Shown here piece by piece: positions 1 through 8,200 of a DNA stretch of 42,358 nucleotides (positions are counted from its first letter, which is position 1; the number at the start of each line of letters is the position of its first letter). The notes beneath the pieces were generated by a model, which made no database searches, was not told the DNA's origin, and saw only the letters and a program-made list of their open reading frames with translations. The stretch is from assembly GCA_030595185.1 (NCBI GenBank), contig JAUVDT010000007.1:1-42358 (forward strand), read 5' to 3'. Position numbers and translations under genes: made by a program. Origin of the DNA: Gammaproteobacteria bacterium (GTDB taxonomy: Bacteria > Pseudomonadota > Gammaproteobacteria > SZUA-229).

Positions 1-2
1 GT

Positions 3-3000
3 GTAAACGGCTTGGGTGGTGATGATGTATTCAATATTAATGTAAGCAATGCTGCCGCTAGTTTTAATGGTGGTGCCGGTTTAGATACATTTAATGTTAG
101 TTTTTCTGATCAATCAATCAATATTGATGGTGGTGCAGGTGTTGATACCATTAAATTTAATGGTTCGACTGTTGATTCTTCAATGGCTGTACTGAATACT
201 AATAATGTAACCTTTACACATGATGATTCTACTTCAGGTGACACTCAGGTTACTGTAGTTACTACTGTCGAAAAAGTTGAAGATTACACGGCTTCAACTG
301 TATCGTCCTTAATTGGTTCATCGAATTCAGATACATTTGGTTTGTTTAATGAGGCAGATTTTAACTTGGCTGTTAATGTAACACCTGAACTTAATGTTTA
401 TTATGATGTGATTAATAACCTATCTATAGATATGGGAGATGGTGCAGACTTTGTAAATATTGATTCTGATACGTCGTTTAATGGTGTGTTAAATATTACT
501 TCTGAATCTATTGCAAGTACGAATGATTCTACCTTGCTTGCTTTAGCTATTATTTTGAATGGGTTTGATACGGTAGGGGCGTTAGATAATGGTCTAAACA
601 TAGGTTCAGTTGTTACTGATGGTACTCTGCAATTGACGTTAGATAACACTTCAGTCATTCAACCTACAAATGTATATTTTTATTTTGTTGATAATACTGA
701 TTTAGTAAGGGCATCAATCGTAGAAGATTTAAATATAAGTACTATCGCAAATATTACAGCGTCAGGTATTGTGGATGTTGCTGGTGCAATAAACATAAAT
801 GGTAATAGTTCAGTTAATGTTGATTTAAATAATGCTGCGAATGATTTTTCAAATATTTCTCTTAATAATTTAGGTTCTGTTTCATTAATTAATACCAATC
901 CTATTTTGCTTTCCAATGTTTCAGTTAATAATTTAACCATTGATACTGTGGGTGATATTTTATCAATTACAGATATTAGTGTTACAGGTAACTTATCACT
1001 TGATACAAGTAATAACGTTTCTGATATATCACTAACTAGTAATGGTAATACAATAAATAGTTTAGATATACTTCAGGCAAATAATGCAACAATTAGTAAT
1101 TCAGGCGCGCTCATTTTAGGTGATGTTAATCTTACTGGTGATCTTTTATTGACCTTGGATGGTGCTCTTACACAAACAGGAGTTATTAATGCTTCTACTT
1201 TAAATGTGAGCTTAACCGGTGTATATGATGTTGATTTGATGAGCTTAAATGACTTCGATAATTTGGTGGTGACCAACGCTGGTGTTCTGTCAATTAATGA
1301 TATTGGTGGTTTGTCGATTGGTGTTATAGATGCGACCAACGCATTGATACAAACGACAGGATCTATTGAGCAAACTGCATCATGGTCTATTGATAATGGT
1401 CTTACTGTTACAATGAACCCAGGTGATTCTTTAATATTAACGGACGTTGGTAACGTAATTAATGGAAATGTTACATTTAATACAACGGTTCAAGATGGAT
1501 TCTTCAATGATTTAAGGTTTTATAATGATGGTGATATTGTTTTAGGTTCAGTTAATGTTACTAATACATTGGATATTCAGTCTAATGGTGACTTGTCTGT
1601 TATTGGTGATATAAATATTGGCCTTAATGGTAGTGCAAGCTTTGATGCTGACCTTGATAACTCAGGTGATTTCTTTAGCGTTTCATTAACTGGTGATAAT
1701 TCATTATCAAACTTAATAGTCACTAATGCTTCTTCATTAGATGTTAACAATAGAGATTCGCTGACAATTGAGAATATAAATATTTCTGGTGATTTGAATC
1801 TTCAAATAAATCCTGATAATGCAGTTGCTAGTTATACTCTTGATAATTCTGGGAATATATTTGTGGGTGGTGATACTACCATTACAATGTCGAATAGTGA
1901 TGTTATTAATATTGGAAATTCGTTTGCTATTAACCTTGTTGGTGATACGAGTTTCAATGTACAGTCCGGTACATTGGAATCTTTAAACTTTACTTCATCA
2001 AATACATTAAATTTAGGCAACTCATCACTTATTACAGATAATGCATTAAATATTAACTCTGACTTAATGCTGGATTCTGATACATTATTACAAAGCAATA
2101 CATCAAGTGTAACTCATGTTGGAAGTATAGACGGTTTTGTAAATCTGACAGTCAATGCTTTACAGGGAAATATTGAATTCAGTAATTCTATGATTGGACA
2201 GTCAATCGTTCTTGATACTGTTAATATGACAGCTGAAATAATTAATGCAGGAAAAATAAATACAATCAATGGAATAACAATGCTGAGTAGTGTTGGGGGG
2301 ATTACATTTGATCAATTATCTTCTGAGTCAATTATTGACTTGACGTCTGCTGCAAATATTACAAGCAGTACTTTTGAAACGACTCTCAATTATGCTGACA
2401 TTACAGCTGCTAAGCTTGTCACAAATAGTGTTAATGGGGTGTCTGGCTTAAACGGTGATTTGCACACTGCTGTTAATGAATATGCGGGTGTTATTACGGG
2501 TTCTGGTGATCTTCAAATTAATAATAACGGTACGATTGAACTTAGTGGAATTGATGTGTTTGATGGTGATATCTCAATAACAGCTAGTGGCTCTATTAAT
2601 CAAACTGGAGATATTATAATTCAGCAGGGGACTCATAATCTGTCTCTTGTAGCAGGTAATGAAATAACAATGTTTGAACCAGCTGTATCTGTTCTTAATC
2701 ACGGTAATATCGTATACGAAGCCGAAAATACAATTACTATCAGTGAATTAACTGTTACAGGTGGTGATGGTGTTACTTCCGATAGTATTTATATAAAGTC
2801 AAACTCTGGTGATATAGCAACAACTAATAATATTATTTCTTTAGATGACCCTGATGTAACGGCTAATATAGTGACATTTGTAGCTCTAGGGTCTCTAGGT
2901 GTTGGGGCACAGCAGTTTGTTATTAATGCTGATAACGAAGTGACAATTGCTGCAGCTTTCAGTAATCAGCCATTGTATGTGGTGACGCCAGAAAATGGTG

Positions 3001-3185
3001 TTAGGGACACTAGTACTGTTATTAGTCCATCAGATACTTCATCTTTATTAGGTGGTGATCAAAGAACACAATTTTCTGAACTTAGTACGGTTGACCCAAC
3101 AATATTTACAGAAGTAAGAAACTTCGAAGAAGATGAAACTGCGATCCTGTTACCAGAAGATCAACTTTATTCGGCTAAGTTGTAG
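3..3185 (+). CDS. Large repetitive beta-helix exoprotein, C-terminal part (TpsA/filamentous-haemagglutinin-like)
   Basis: The frame is open to the left edge, so this is only the C-terminal ~1060 residues of a larger protein. A TTG at 12 is not a convincing start, because in-frame codons before it read V-N-G-L-G-G-D-D and belong to the repeat. The chain is rich in Asn, Asp, Ser, Gly, Ile and Val and almost free of Cys. It is built of short beta-strand repeats such as (N/S)-L-x-V-T-N-A near residues 420 and 570, and G-D-(L/T)-x-(L/F) turns, as in beta-helical secreted adhesins. The first ~50 residues carry GGAGxDT turns that resemble RTX-like repeats. No C-terminal membrane barrel is seen; the end is an acidic non-repetitive tail. 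Its stop overlaps the next gene's GTG start by one base. A two-partner-secretion substrate is inferred from repeat style and from the TpsB gene 31 kb downstream; the diagnostic N-terminal TPS domain lies outside the window. Confidence 0.75.
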   Translation, partial: VNGLGGDDVFNINVSNAAASFNGGAGLDTFNVSFSDQSINIDGGAGVDTIKFNGSTVDSSMAVLNTNNVTFTHDDSTSGDTQVTVVTTVEKVEDYTASTVSSLIGSSNSDTFGLFNEADFNLAVNVTPELNVYYDVINNLSIDMGDGADFVNIDSDTSFNGVLNITSESIASTNDSTLLALAIILNGFDTVGALDNGLNIGSVVTDGTLQLTLDNTSVIQPTNVYFYFVDNTDLVRASIVEDLNISTIANITASGIVDVAGAININGNSSVNVDLNNAANDFSNISLNNLGSVSLINTNPILLSNVSVNNLTIDTVGDILSITDISVTGNLSLDTSNNVSDISLTSNGNTINSLDILQANNATISNSGALILGDVNLTGDLLLTLDGALTQTGVINASTLNVSLTGVYDVDLMSLNDFDNLVVTNAGVLSINDIGGLSIGVIDATNALIQTTGSIEQTASWSIDNGLTVTMNPGDSLILTDVGNVINGNVTFNTTVQDGFFNDLRFYNDGDIVLGSVNVTNTLDIQSNGDLSVIGDINIGLNGSASFDADLDNSGDFFSVSLTGDNSLSNLIVTNASSLDVNNRDSLTIENINISGDLNLQINPDNAVASYTLDNSGNIFVGGDTTITMSNSDVINIGNSFAINLVGDTSFNVQSGTLESLNFTSSNTLNLGNSSLITDNALNINSDLMLDSDTLLQSNTSSVTHVGSIDGFVNLTVNALQGNIEFSNSMIGQSIVLDTVNMTAEIINAGKINTINGITMLSSVGGITFDQLSSESIIDLTSAANITSSTFETTLNYADITAAKLVTNSVNGVSGLNGDLHTAVNEYAGVITGSGDLQINNNGTIELSGIDVFDGDISITASGSINQTGDIIIQQGTHNLSLVAGNEITMFEPAVSVLNHGNIVYEAENTITISELTVTGGDGVTSDSIYIKSNSGDIATTNNIISLDDPDVTANIVTFVALGSLGVGAQQFVINADNEVTIAAAFSNQPLYVVTPENGVRDTSTVISPSDTSSLLGGDQRTQFSELSTVDPTIFTEVRNFEEDETAILLPEDQLYSAKL

Positions 3186-4477
3186 TGAGATTTTTTTTCT
3201 TAATTATTTTATTAATAGTTGTCTATTCATCTCACGCAAATGAATTTGTAGAAATAGACAAGACTATTGCCTCTTCAATTTCATTTTGGTTGGATACTAA
3301 TAATACAGATCAGTCGGGTAGTCAGGAATCTTGTCATTCCACTAGCATTTCTTTGAAATCATTAAAATCATGTCATCGTTATATTGAAGGTGTATATATA
3401 ACAGACGATATTGACTCATATATGGCTTATGTTAACCAATTATTATATTTTGGTGTGAAAGTTCAGAATTTTCCTGTTTTCAATAAAGTTATCGATGCTC
3501 AGTATGAAGAGATAACAAGTAAACTTTATTTCAATATTGCATATTCAGCGTATGAAAATCAAAGATATGAAGAGGCATTAAATTATCTTAAGAAAATAGA
3601 TGATAGTTTAGATGATGATTCTGTCTATCATGCGCTTTTAATTTATGGTCTTATTTATTTTGAACAAGAGGATTACGAAAAATCTAAGTTTTATTTAAAA
3701 CGAATTGATAAATCCTCAAAGTATTATTCATCATCACAATATAATTTAGGACTAATCAGTATGAAGGCATATTGGTGGTCTGAAGCAGAAGAGCATCTAA
3801 ATAAGGCAATTAGTACTTTTGATATTAAAGATGTAAGCGAATATCAGTCGTATGTTATGGATAAGTTATACCTTACACTTGGGTATTCGCAAATATCGAG
3901 GAAAAACTTTAGGTCATCAAAGGCATCATTTTCTAATGTTTCACTTAAGAGTCCAATTAAAATGCGGGCTCTTATGGGAATAGCATTATCTGAAATTGGC
4001 CTGGGTCGCCTTGGTAAGGCGGCTACTATTTTAAAAATAATTAAGAACAAGAGCCAATCGTCAGTAAAGTTTGATGCTTTAGTTACCTTGCCACAAGTTT
4101 ATCAGAGAGCCGGGAATATTAAAGAAACTGTTGAGTACTATAAAACAGCAATTTCTGAAATGAGCGTTATCTCTGACGTAATCAAACATAGAGATAAGAC
4201 TTTAGTGTCAAAGATGCAGTTACTAGGTGAGGGTGATGAGTGGAAAACCAGTAATATAGTTGTGAGAAAAGCTATTATTGATGATTTGCTAAAATATAGA
4301 TTAGTAAATAGAAAATTCGGGCCTCTATTGAAAAGTAGTCTGTCGCAGCTTGAAAAAATAAAAGATAAATATACAGTATCTAGATCAACTTATTTATCTG
4401 AATTATTAAACAACTACATTAAGCAAAGCAAATATGCTTTAGCTGTTATATATGACCAATCGGTTGTTATGAAATGA
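3185..4477 (+). CDS. Secreted TPR-repeat protein
   Basis: A 430-residue protein with a signal peptide: hydrophobic residues 3-13, then S-S-H-A before a likely cleavage at residue 18/19. The mature part is mainly paired helices of the tetratricopeptide type, for example around residues 115-150 (Y-x-x-A-L-N-Y-L-K-K) and 165-235, so a periplasmic scaffold or protein-binding role is likely. The GTG start shares one base with the stop of the exoprotein gene, and its stop overlaps the next ATG by four bases, which suggests translational coupling and one transcript. No catalytic motif is seen. Function is not known; the context suggests a role in secretion, assembly or anchoring of the exoprotein. 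Confidence 0.8.
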   Translation: MRFFFLIILLIVVYSSHANEFVEIDKTIASSISFWLDTNNTDQSGSQESCHSTSISLKSLKSCHRYIEGVYITDDIDSYMAYVNQLLYFGVKVQNFPVFNKVIDAQYEEITSKLYFNIAYSAYENQRYEEALNYLKKIDDSLDDDSVYHALLIYGLIYFEQEDYEKSKFYLKRIDKSSKYYSSSQYNLGLISMKAYWWSEAEEHLNKAISTFDIKDVSEYQSYVMDKLYLTLGYSQISRKNFRSSKASFSNVSLKSPIKMRALMGIALSEIGLGRLGKAATILKIIKNKSQSSVKFDALVTLPQVYQRAGNIKETVEYYKTAISEMSVISDVIKHRDKTLVSKMQLLGEGDEWKTSNIVVRKAIIDDLLKYRLVNRKFGPLLKSSLSQLEKIKDKYTVSRSTYLSELLNNYIKQSKYALAVIYDQSVVMK

Positions 4478-7176
4478 TTAGGTCACTGATTTTGTTTTTT
4501 ATATTTATATTTTTGTCGGCATGTAATTCTGAAATTAAAACCACAAGAAGTACTTTGTCTGATTTTGTTATACAAGAAGAAAATATAGTAAAAAATAAAA
4601 AAATTGAAGTCAGTAGTGAAGATGCCGAAAAATCATACAAGTCATATTTATTATCTGAAGGTGTTAATAATGAAAATAGAAAAAATGCCTTACAAAGGTT
4701 AGCTGAAATACAACTGGATATAACGGTTTCTAAACCTGTTGATTCAAAATCTGGCTACACTAAGAATAGTATTAATGTATTTAAAAAGAGATTGAAAGAT
4801 TATCCAAAGGATAAAAATAATGACAGAATCTATTATCAATTAGCTAATGCGTATGCAATTACAGGTGATGACAGAGGAAAAGTGTCGACACTTGAAAAAT
4901 TAACGGATAATTATCCGGAATCTAAGTATTATATTGAGAGTATGTTTAGATTGGGTGAGAGTTATATAACAAAATCACAGTTTGTAGATGCTGAATTGGC
5001 ATTAACATCGGTGATTGCTGAAGATGAAACTAGTAAATTTAGAAAAAATGCTCTCTTTAAAAGAGCGTGGTCTCGATACAAACAACTTCAGTATGAAGAA
5101 GCGCTTGATGACTATAACAAACTTCTTGCATTCTATCCTAGCGGTAGTTCATCAAATAGGGCTGATCAAGAATTTTTGAATAATATCTATAAGGTTTATG
5201 GTGTCTGTGTTAGTTACCTGGGAATAACAGATACTCTTTCATCATTAAGTGATTCGATAAAAAGTGATGACACGCGTTATTATATCTATTCTAATCTATC
5301 AAAATTATTATCAAAACAAGACAGGTCTTTAGAGGCCGCCTCTGTATTAGAAATATATTTAAAAAATGAAAATAACACACATGCTAATAATGTGATTACC
5401 TCTTTATCAAATATTTGGTTGAAATATAGGAATAGAGAGTTTGCGATGAATAAACTTTTATCTTTAGAGTTTAATAGTGCTGAAAAAGCTAAAGACCTCG
5501 GTTTAAGTAAGTCTACGCTTGGTGTATTGACTAATAATTTGGTTTTGGTTTCTGAGTTTTATCATTCAATTTATCAAAAAGTAAAGAAAGAAAATAAAGG
5601 TGTTTATTTGAATAATGCGATAAAAGCTTACTCACGACTTATCAATAATTATAAATATAAGAAAATAGATAAGTACCATTTTCTTTATGCTGAGCTTTTA
5701 AATGAATCTAAGTCATTTATAGAGGCTATTACGGTATATAAACAAGTTATTTCTCAATATAAAGGTAGTTCGTATAAGAATAAATCTGCATATTCATTGT
5801 TGTCCCTTACTAATAAGTTATTTAGGAATAATAAAATTACAAAACAAGAATATACAGATCTCAATAATAATTATTTAAAATATTTATCTAATAAGAAAGC
5901 GTATGGTCTTTTGTTATCTTATTCTGAATACCTATATAACAATTCCCTGTATTTACAGGCTGTCGCCATAATTGAAGAAGTTAAGGTTGGTAAGAAAAAT
6001 AATTTATCTAAATTAATGTTTATTCATGCAGCATCATATTTTGAAATAAAAGAATATGCTCTTTCCGAAAAAAATTATCGTCTTATTAAGAATATGAAAG
6101 GGCGACATAAAAATGTAGATAAAAGATTAGCTTTAGCAATTTTTAAACAAGCTGACATGCACAAGGAAAAGTTATTGTTTGACTTGGCTATTAGAAAATA
6201 TGACGAAATTTATAAAAACCGTTTAGATACTGAAACAATATTATTATCCAAGCTTGAAATGAGTGGTTTATATATGCGAATAGGAAAATGGGGTGCTGCA
6301 GAAAAACAACTAAATTTCATTCGAAATACTTATAAAAAATCAAAATTTAGCAATGATATTACTCGTATGTTATCAATTGTTTATTTAAATAGTAATAAAT
6401 ACAAATTAGCGGCTGCTGAGTTTGAGAGTATTCATAGTTTTGGTGCATCACAACAGCTTCAGAAGAGTGCTTTGTGGCAATCTGCAGAATTATATGAAAA
6501 AGGTGGTGACTATTGGTCATCCGTGCGTACATTTAAGCGATATATTAAGCGTTATAAACAACCTATTTCTTTAAATGTTGAAGCTCAGCATAAATTAACA
6601 GAGGTTTACGCTAAATTAAACTTGAATAATAAAAGGCAATATTGGTTAAATAAGATAATTAAAACGACAGATAATAGTGGAAGTAAATCAACAGAACGCA
6701 TGAAATATCTTGCTTCAAATGCGAGTATTGTAATTGCACGAGAAGAATACAAACATTTTTCGAGTATAAAGTTGACGATTCCACTCAAAGTTTCACTAAG
6801 AAAGAAGAAAAAAGTGCTTAAGAGCGCTATCGCATCGTTAAAAAATGTTAATAAGTATAAAAGATATGACCATATTTCAGAGTCAATCTATTGGATTGCT
6901 GAAACATATTACACCTTTAGTGAAAATTTAATGAAATCTGACCGCCCTAAGAACTTATCTGAGGTTGAATTAGAGCAATATAATATATTATTGGAAGACC
7001 AGTCCATTCCTTTCGAAGATCAGGCGATTAGATACTTTATTCAAAATACTAAATCATCTACTAACGAAGTTTATAGTGAATGGAAGAATAAAAGTTTTGA
7101 AAAACTTTCGACTATTTACCCGACAAAATATATGAGAGCAGAGAAACTGGATACTCAGGTTAATTCATTTTTCTGA
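4474..7176 (+). CDS. Large TPR lipoprotein
   Basis: A 900-residue protein whose first 16 residues are a lipoprotein signal with the lipobox L-S-A-C (Cys17). The residue after the Cys is Asn rather than Asp, which favours sorting to the outer membrane. The rest is a long array of helical TPR-like repeats. Clear examples lie at about residues 110-220 (A-x-x-G-D-x-x-K, Y-P-E-S-K-Y) and 640-720, similar to the outer-membrane assembly and YbgF-type TPR folds. The ATG sits in an ATGA overlap with the preceding gene. Codon use is extremely AT-rich (Lys, Asn, Ile, Tyr). It probably forms a periplasm-facing scaffold with the 430-residue TPR protein; no enzyme motif was seen. Confidence 0.8.
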   Translation: MIRSLILFFIFIFLSACNSEIKTTRSTLSDFVIQEENIVKNKKIEVSSEDAEKSYKSYLLSEGVNNENRKNALQRLAEIQLDITVSKPVDSKSGYTKNSINVFKKRLKDYPKDKNNDRIYYQLANAYAITGDDRGKVSTLEKLTDNYPESKYYIESMFRLGESYITKSQFVDAELALTSVIAEDETSKFRKNALFKRAWSRYKQLQYEEALDDYNKLLAFYPSGSSSNRADQEFLNNIYKVYGVCVSYLGITDTLSSLSDSIKSDDTRYYIYSNLSKLLSKQDRSLEAASVLEIYLKNENNTHANNVITSLSNIWLKYRNREFAMNKLLSLEFNSAEKAKDLGLSKSTLGVLTNNLVLVSEFYHSIYQKVKKENKGVYLNNAIKAYSRLINNYKYKKIDKYHFLYAELLNESKSFIEAITVYKQVISQYKGSSYKNKSAYSLLSLTNKLFRNNKITKQEYTDLNNNYLKYLSNKKAYGLLLSYSEYLYNNSLYLQAVAIIEEVKVGKKNNLSKLMFIHAASYFEIKEYALSEKNYRLIKNMKGRHKNVDKRLALAIFKQADMHKEKLLFDLAIRKYDEIYKNRLDTETILLSKLEMSGLYMRIGKWGAAEKQLNFIRNTYKKSKFSNDITRMLSIVYLNSNKYKLAAAEFESIHSFGASQQLQKSALWQSAELYEKGGDYWSSVRTFKRYIKRYKQPISLNVEAQHKLTEVYAKLNLNNKRQYWLNKIIKTTDNSGSKSTERMKYLASNASIVIAREEYKHFSSIKLTIPLKVSLRKKKKVLKSAIASLKNVNKYKRYDHISESIYWIAETYYTFSENLMKSDRPKNLSEVELEQYNILLEDQSIPFEDQAIRYFIQNTKSSTNEVYSEWKNKSFEKLSTIYPTKYMRAEKLDTQVNSFF

Positions 7177-7187
7177 TTAGGAATATC

Positions 7188-7433
7188 ATGAAATACTTAT
7201 TTAATACTTTTATTATTTTAATTCTATCTTTAAATTCAATATCATTATTTGCGAAATCAGACATCGTGATAAAGAAGGATATTATTAAAGGAAATAGTGA
7301 ATTACCAAAGGTGATGTATATCATCCCATGGCAAGCAACAGTGACTGAAACTAAATTTAAAGGGGTTCAGCTTGATAATTATTTTGAGTCGCTTTTAAAG
7401 CCATTTCACCCTCATAGAGTCCATCTAAAATAA
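7188..7433 (+). CDS. Small secreted conserved protein of unknown function
   Basis: An 81-residue protein starting 11 bases after the TPR lipoprotein gene, with a weak AGGA ribosome site. Residues 1-22 form a signal peptide ending in L-F-A-K. The mature part is about 59 residues and has the segment L-P-K-V-M-Y-I-I-P-W. From memory, a closely similar L-P-x-(V/I)-L-Y-I-V-P-W-K motif occurs in small secreted proteins beside TPR and ExbB/TonB-like genes in other gammaproteobacteria; this was not searched. It is the last gene of the exoprotein/TPR unit, since a 165-base gap with a likely promoter follows. Function unknown. Confidence 0.7.
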   Translation: MKYLFNTFIILILSLNSISLFAKSDIVIKKDIIKGNSELPKVMYIIPWQATVTETKFKGVQLDNYFESLLKPFHPHRVHLK

Positions 7434-7533
7434 TGAAATATAGTTGTTTTATGATCTTTTTCTTGGCTTCTTTATTTCGTAAAAAAATAACTTAGAATAT
7501 ACTAATATTTTTGCATTTATTTGCTAAATTACC

Positions 7534-7562
7534 TTGAAATTTAACTCTAAATTGTTTATCTT
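7534..7562 (+). promoter_or_regulatory. Candidate sigma70-type promoter of hcp
   Basis: TTGAAA at 7534-7539 and TATCTT at 7557-7562 are 17 bases apart, 36 bases before the hcp start. This matches 5/6 and 4/6 of the consensus hexamers. It lies in the only sizeable gap upstream of hcp (7434-7598), which is otherwise AT-rich and shows no other clear signal. No sigma54-type GG-N10-GC element was found there. Confidence 0.4.
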
Positions 7563-7598
7563 AAGCGTGTCATTTTAAACAACATATAAGGGATTGTC

Positions 7599-8081
7599 AT
7601 GGCGATATATATGCAGTATGAAGGACTTAAAGGGAATGTGACGGCAGAAGGTTACACTGATCACATTGACATTCAGTCAATGACTTTTGGTGTGGGTCGT
7701 GGTATCTCTATGGATCCAGGTAACCTAGCAAATCGTGAAGCTACTCGTCCTTCAATTAGTGAAATTACAGTTACTAAATTGATGGATAACTCAACAACGA
7801 GTTTATTCAAAGAGTCTGTTACAGGTTCAAATGGTAAAAAAGTTTTAATTAAGTTTGTTCGTACAGGTGCGGATAAAGTTAATGAATTCATGAACTATGA
7901 GCTAGAAGATTGTTTAGTGAGCGGCTATAACGTATCAAGTAATGGTGACTCACAACCAATAGAAACAATTACTTTAAGCTTTTCTAAAATCTTAATTAAT
8001 CACACTGATAATGATGCAACTAACAAGTCTGGTTCTCCAGCTAGAGTTGGTTATGATTTAGGTGCTGCTAAACCATTATAG
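7599..8081 (+). CDS. hcp: Hcp, T6SS inner-tube protein (TssD)
   Basis: A 160-residue protein of normal Hcp length. It forms hexameric rings that stack into the inner tube, is secreted, and carries small effectors. Recognisable features are the N-terminal M-A-I-Y-M-Q-Y-E-G-L-K-G and the segment S-M-T-F-G-V-G-R-G-I. Further hallmarks are the R-P-S-I-S-E-I-T-V-T-K strand near residues 50-60 and the late E-T-I-T-L-S-F-S-K-I strand. There is no C-terminal effector extension. The ATG has an AAGGGA site seven bases upstream. It has its own likely promoter, and a series of hairpins separates it from vgrG, consistent with a higher expression level than its neighbours. Confidence 0.97.
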   Translation: MAIYMQYEGLKGNVTAEGYTDHIDIQSMTFGVGRGISMDPGNLANREATRPSISEITVTKLMDNSTTSLFKESVTGSNGKKVLIKFVRTGADKVNEFMNYELEDCLVSGYNVSSNGDSQPIETITLSFSKILINHTDNDATNKSGSPARVGYDLGAAKPL

Positions 8082-8100
8082 TAAATAGTTTTTTACTATA
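8077..8100 (+). repeat. Inverted repeat spanning the hcp stop codon
   Basis: A perfect 9-base inverted repeat: TATAGTAAA at 8077-8085 and TTTACTATA at 8092-8100, with a 6-base loop. The left arm contains the hcp stop codon. It is AT-only apart from one G/C pair per arm, so it is weak as an RNA stem alone. Confidence 0.5.
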
Positions 8101-8101
8101 A

Positions 8102-8134
8102 ATAGTTGCTCTGATTAAATATCAGAGTAACTAT
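8102..8134 (+). terminator. Stem-loop after hcp (partial terminator or mRNA 3'-end stabiliser)
   Basis: The arms ATAGTTGCTCTGAT (8102-8115) and ATCAGAGTAACTAT (8121-8134) form a 14-pair stem with a single G-U pair and a 5-base loop. No T-run follows (ATTATCTTG), so full rho-independent termination is doubtful. Attenuation, or protection of an abundant hcp transcript, is more likely. Confidence 0.6.
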
Positions 8135-8144
8135 ATTATCTTGT

Positions 8145-8169
8145 GAACCAAGGATGAATTTTTTGGTTC
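8145..8169 (+). repeat. Third hairpin between hcp and vgrG
   Basis: GAACCAA (8145-8151) pairs with TTGGTTC (8163-8169) across an 11-base loop. A further small hairpin, AACCT (8182-8186) with AGGTT (8191-8195) and a 4-base loop, overlaps the likely vgrG ribosome site (AGGTT, seven bases before the ATG). Confidence 0.45.
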
Positions 8170-8200
8170 TATCTCAAATAAAACCTTATTAGGTTGTTTT

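Noticed and set aside
12-14. TTG as start of the exoprotein
   Set aside because: The frame is open to the window edge and the residues before it continue the Gly/Asp repeat, so the gene begins outside.
1-3185. CRISPR or tandem DNA repeat array in the exoprotein gene
   Set aside because: The repetition is at protein level (short, degenerate beta-strand repeats); no regular DNA repeat and spacer pattern exists.
7434-7598. Sigma54 promoter for hcp, as found in some T6SS loci
   Set aside because: No GG-N10-GC element was seen in the gap; a sigma70-like pair fits better.
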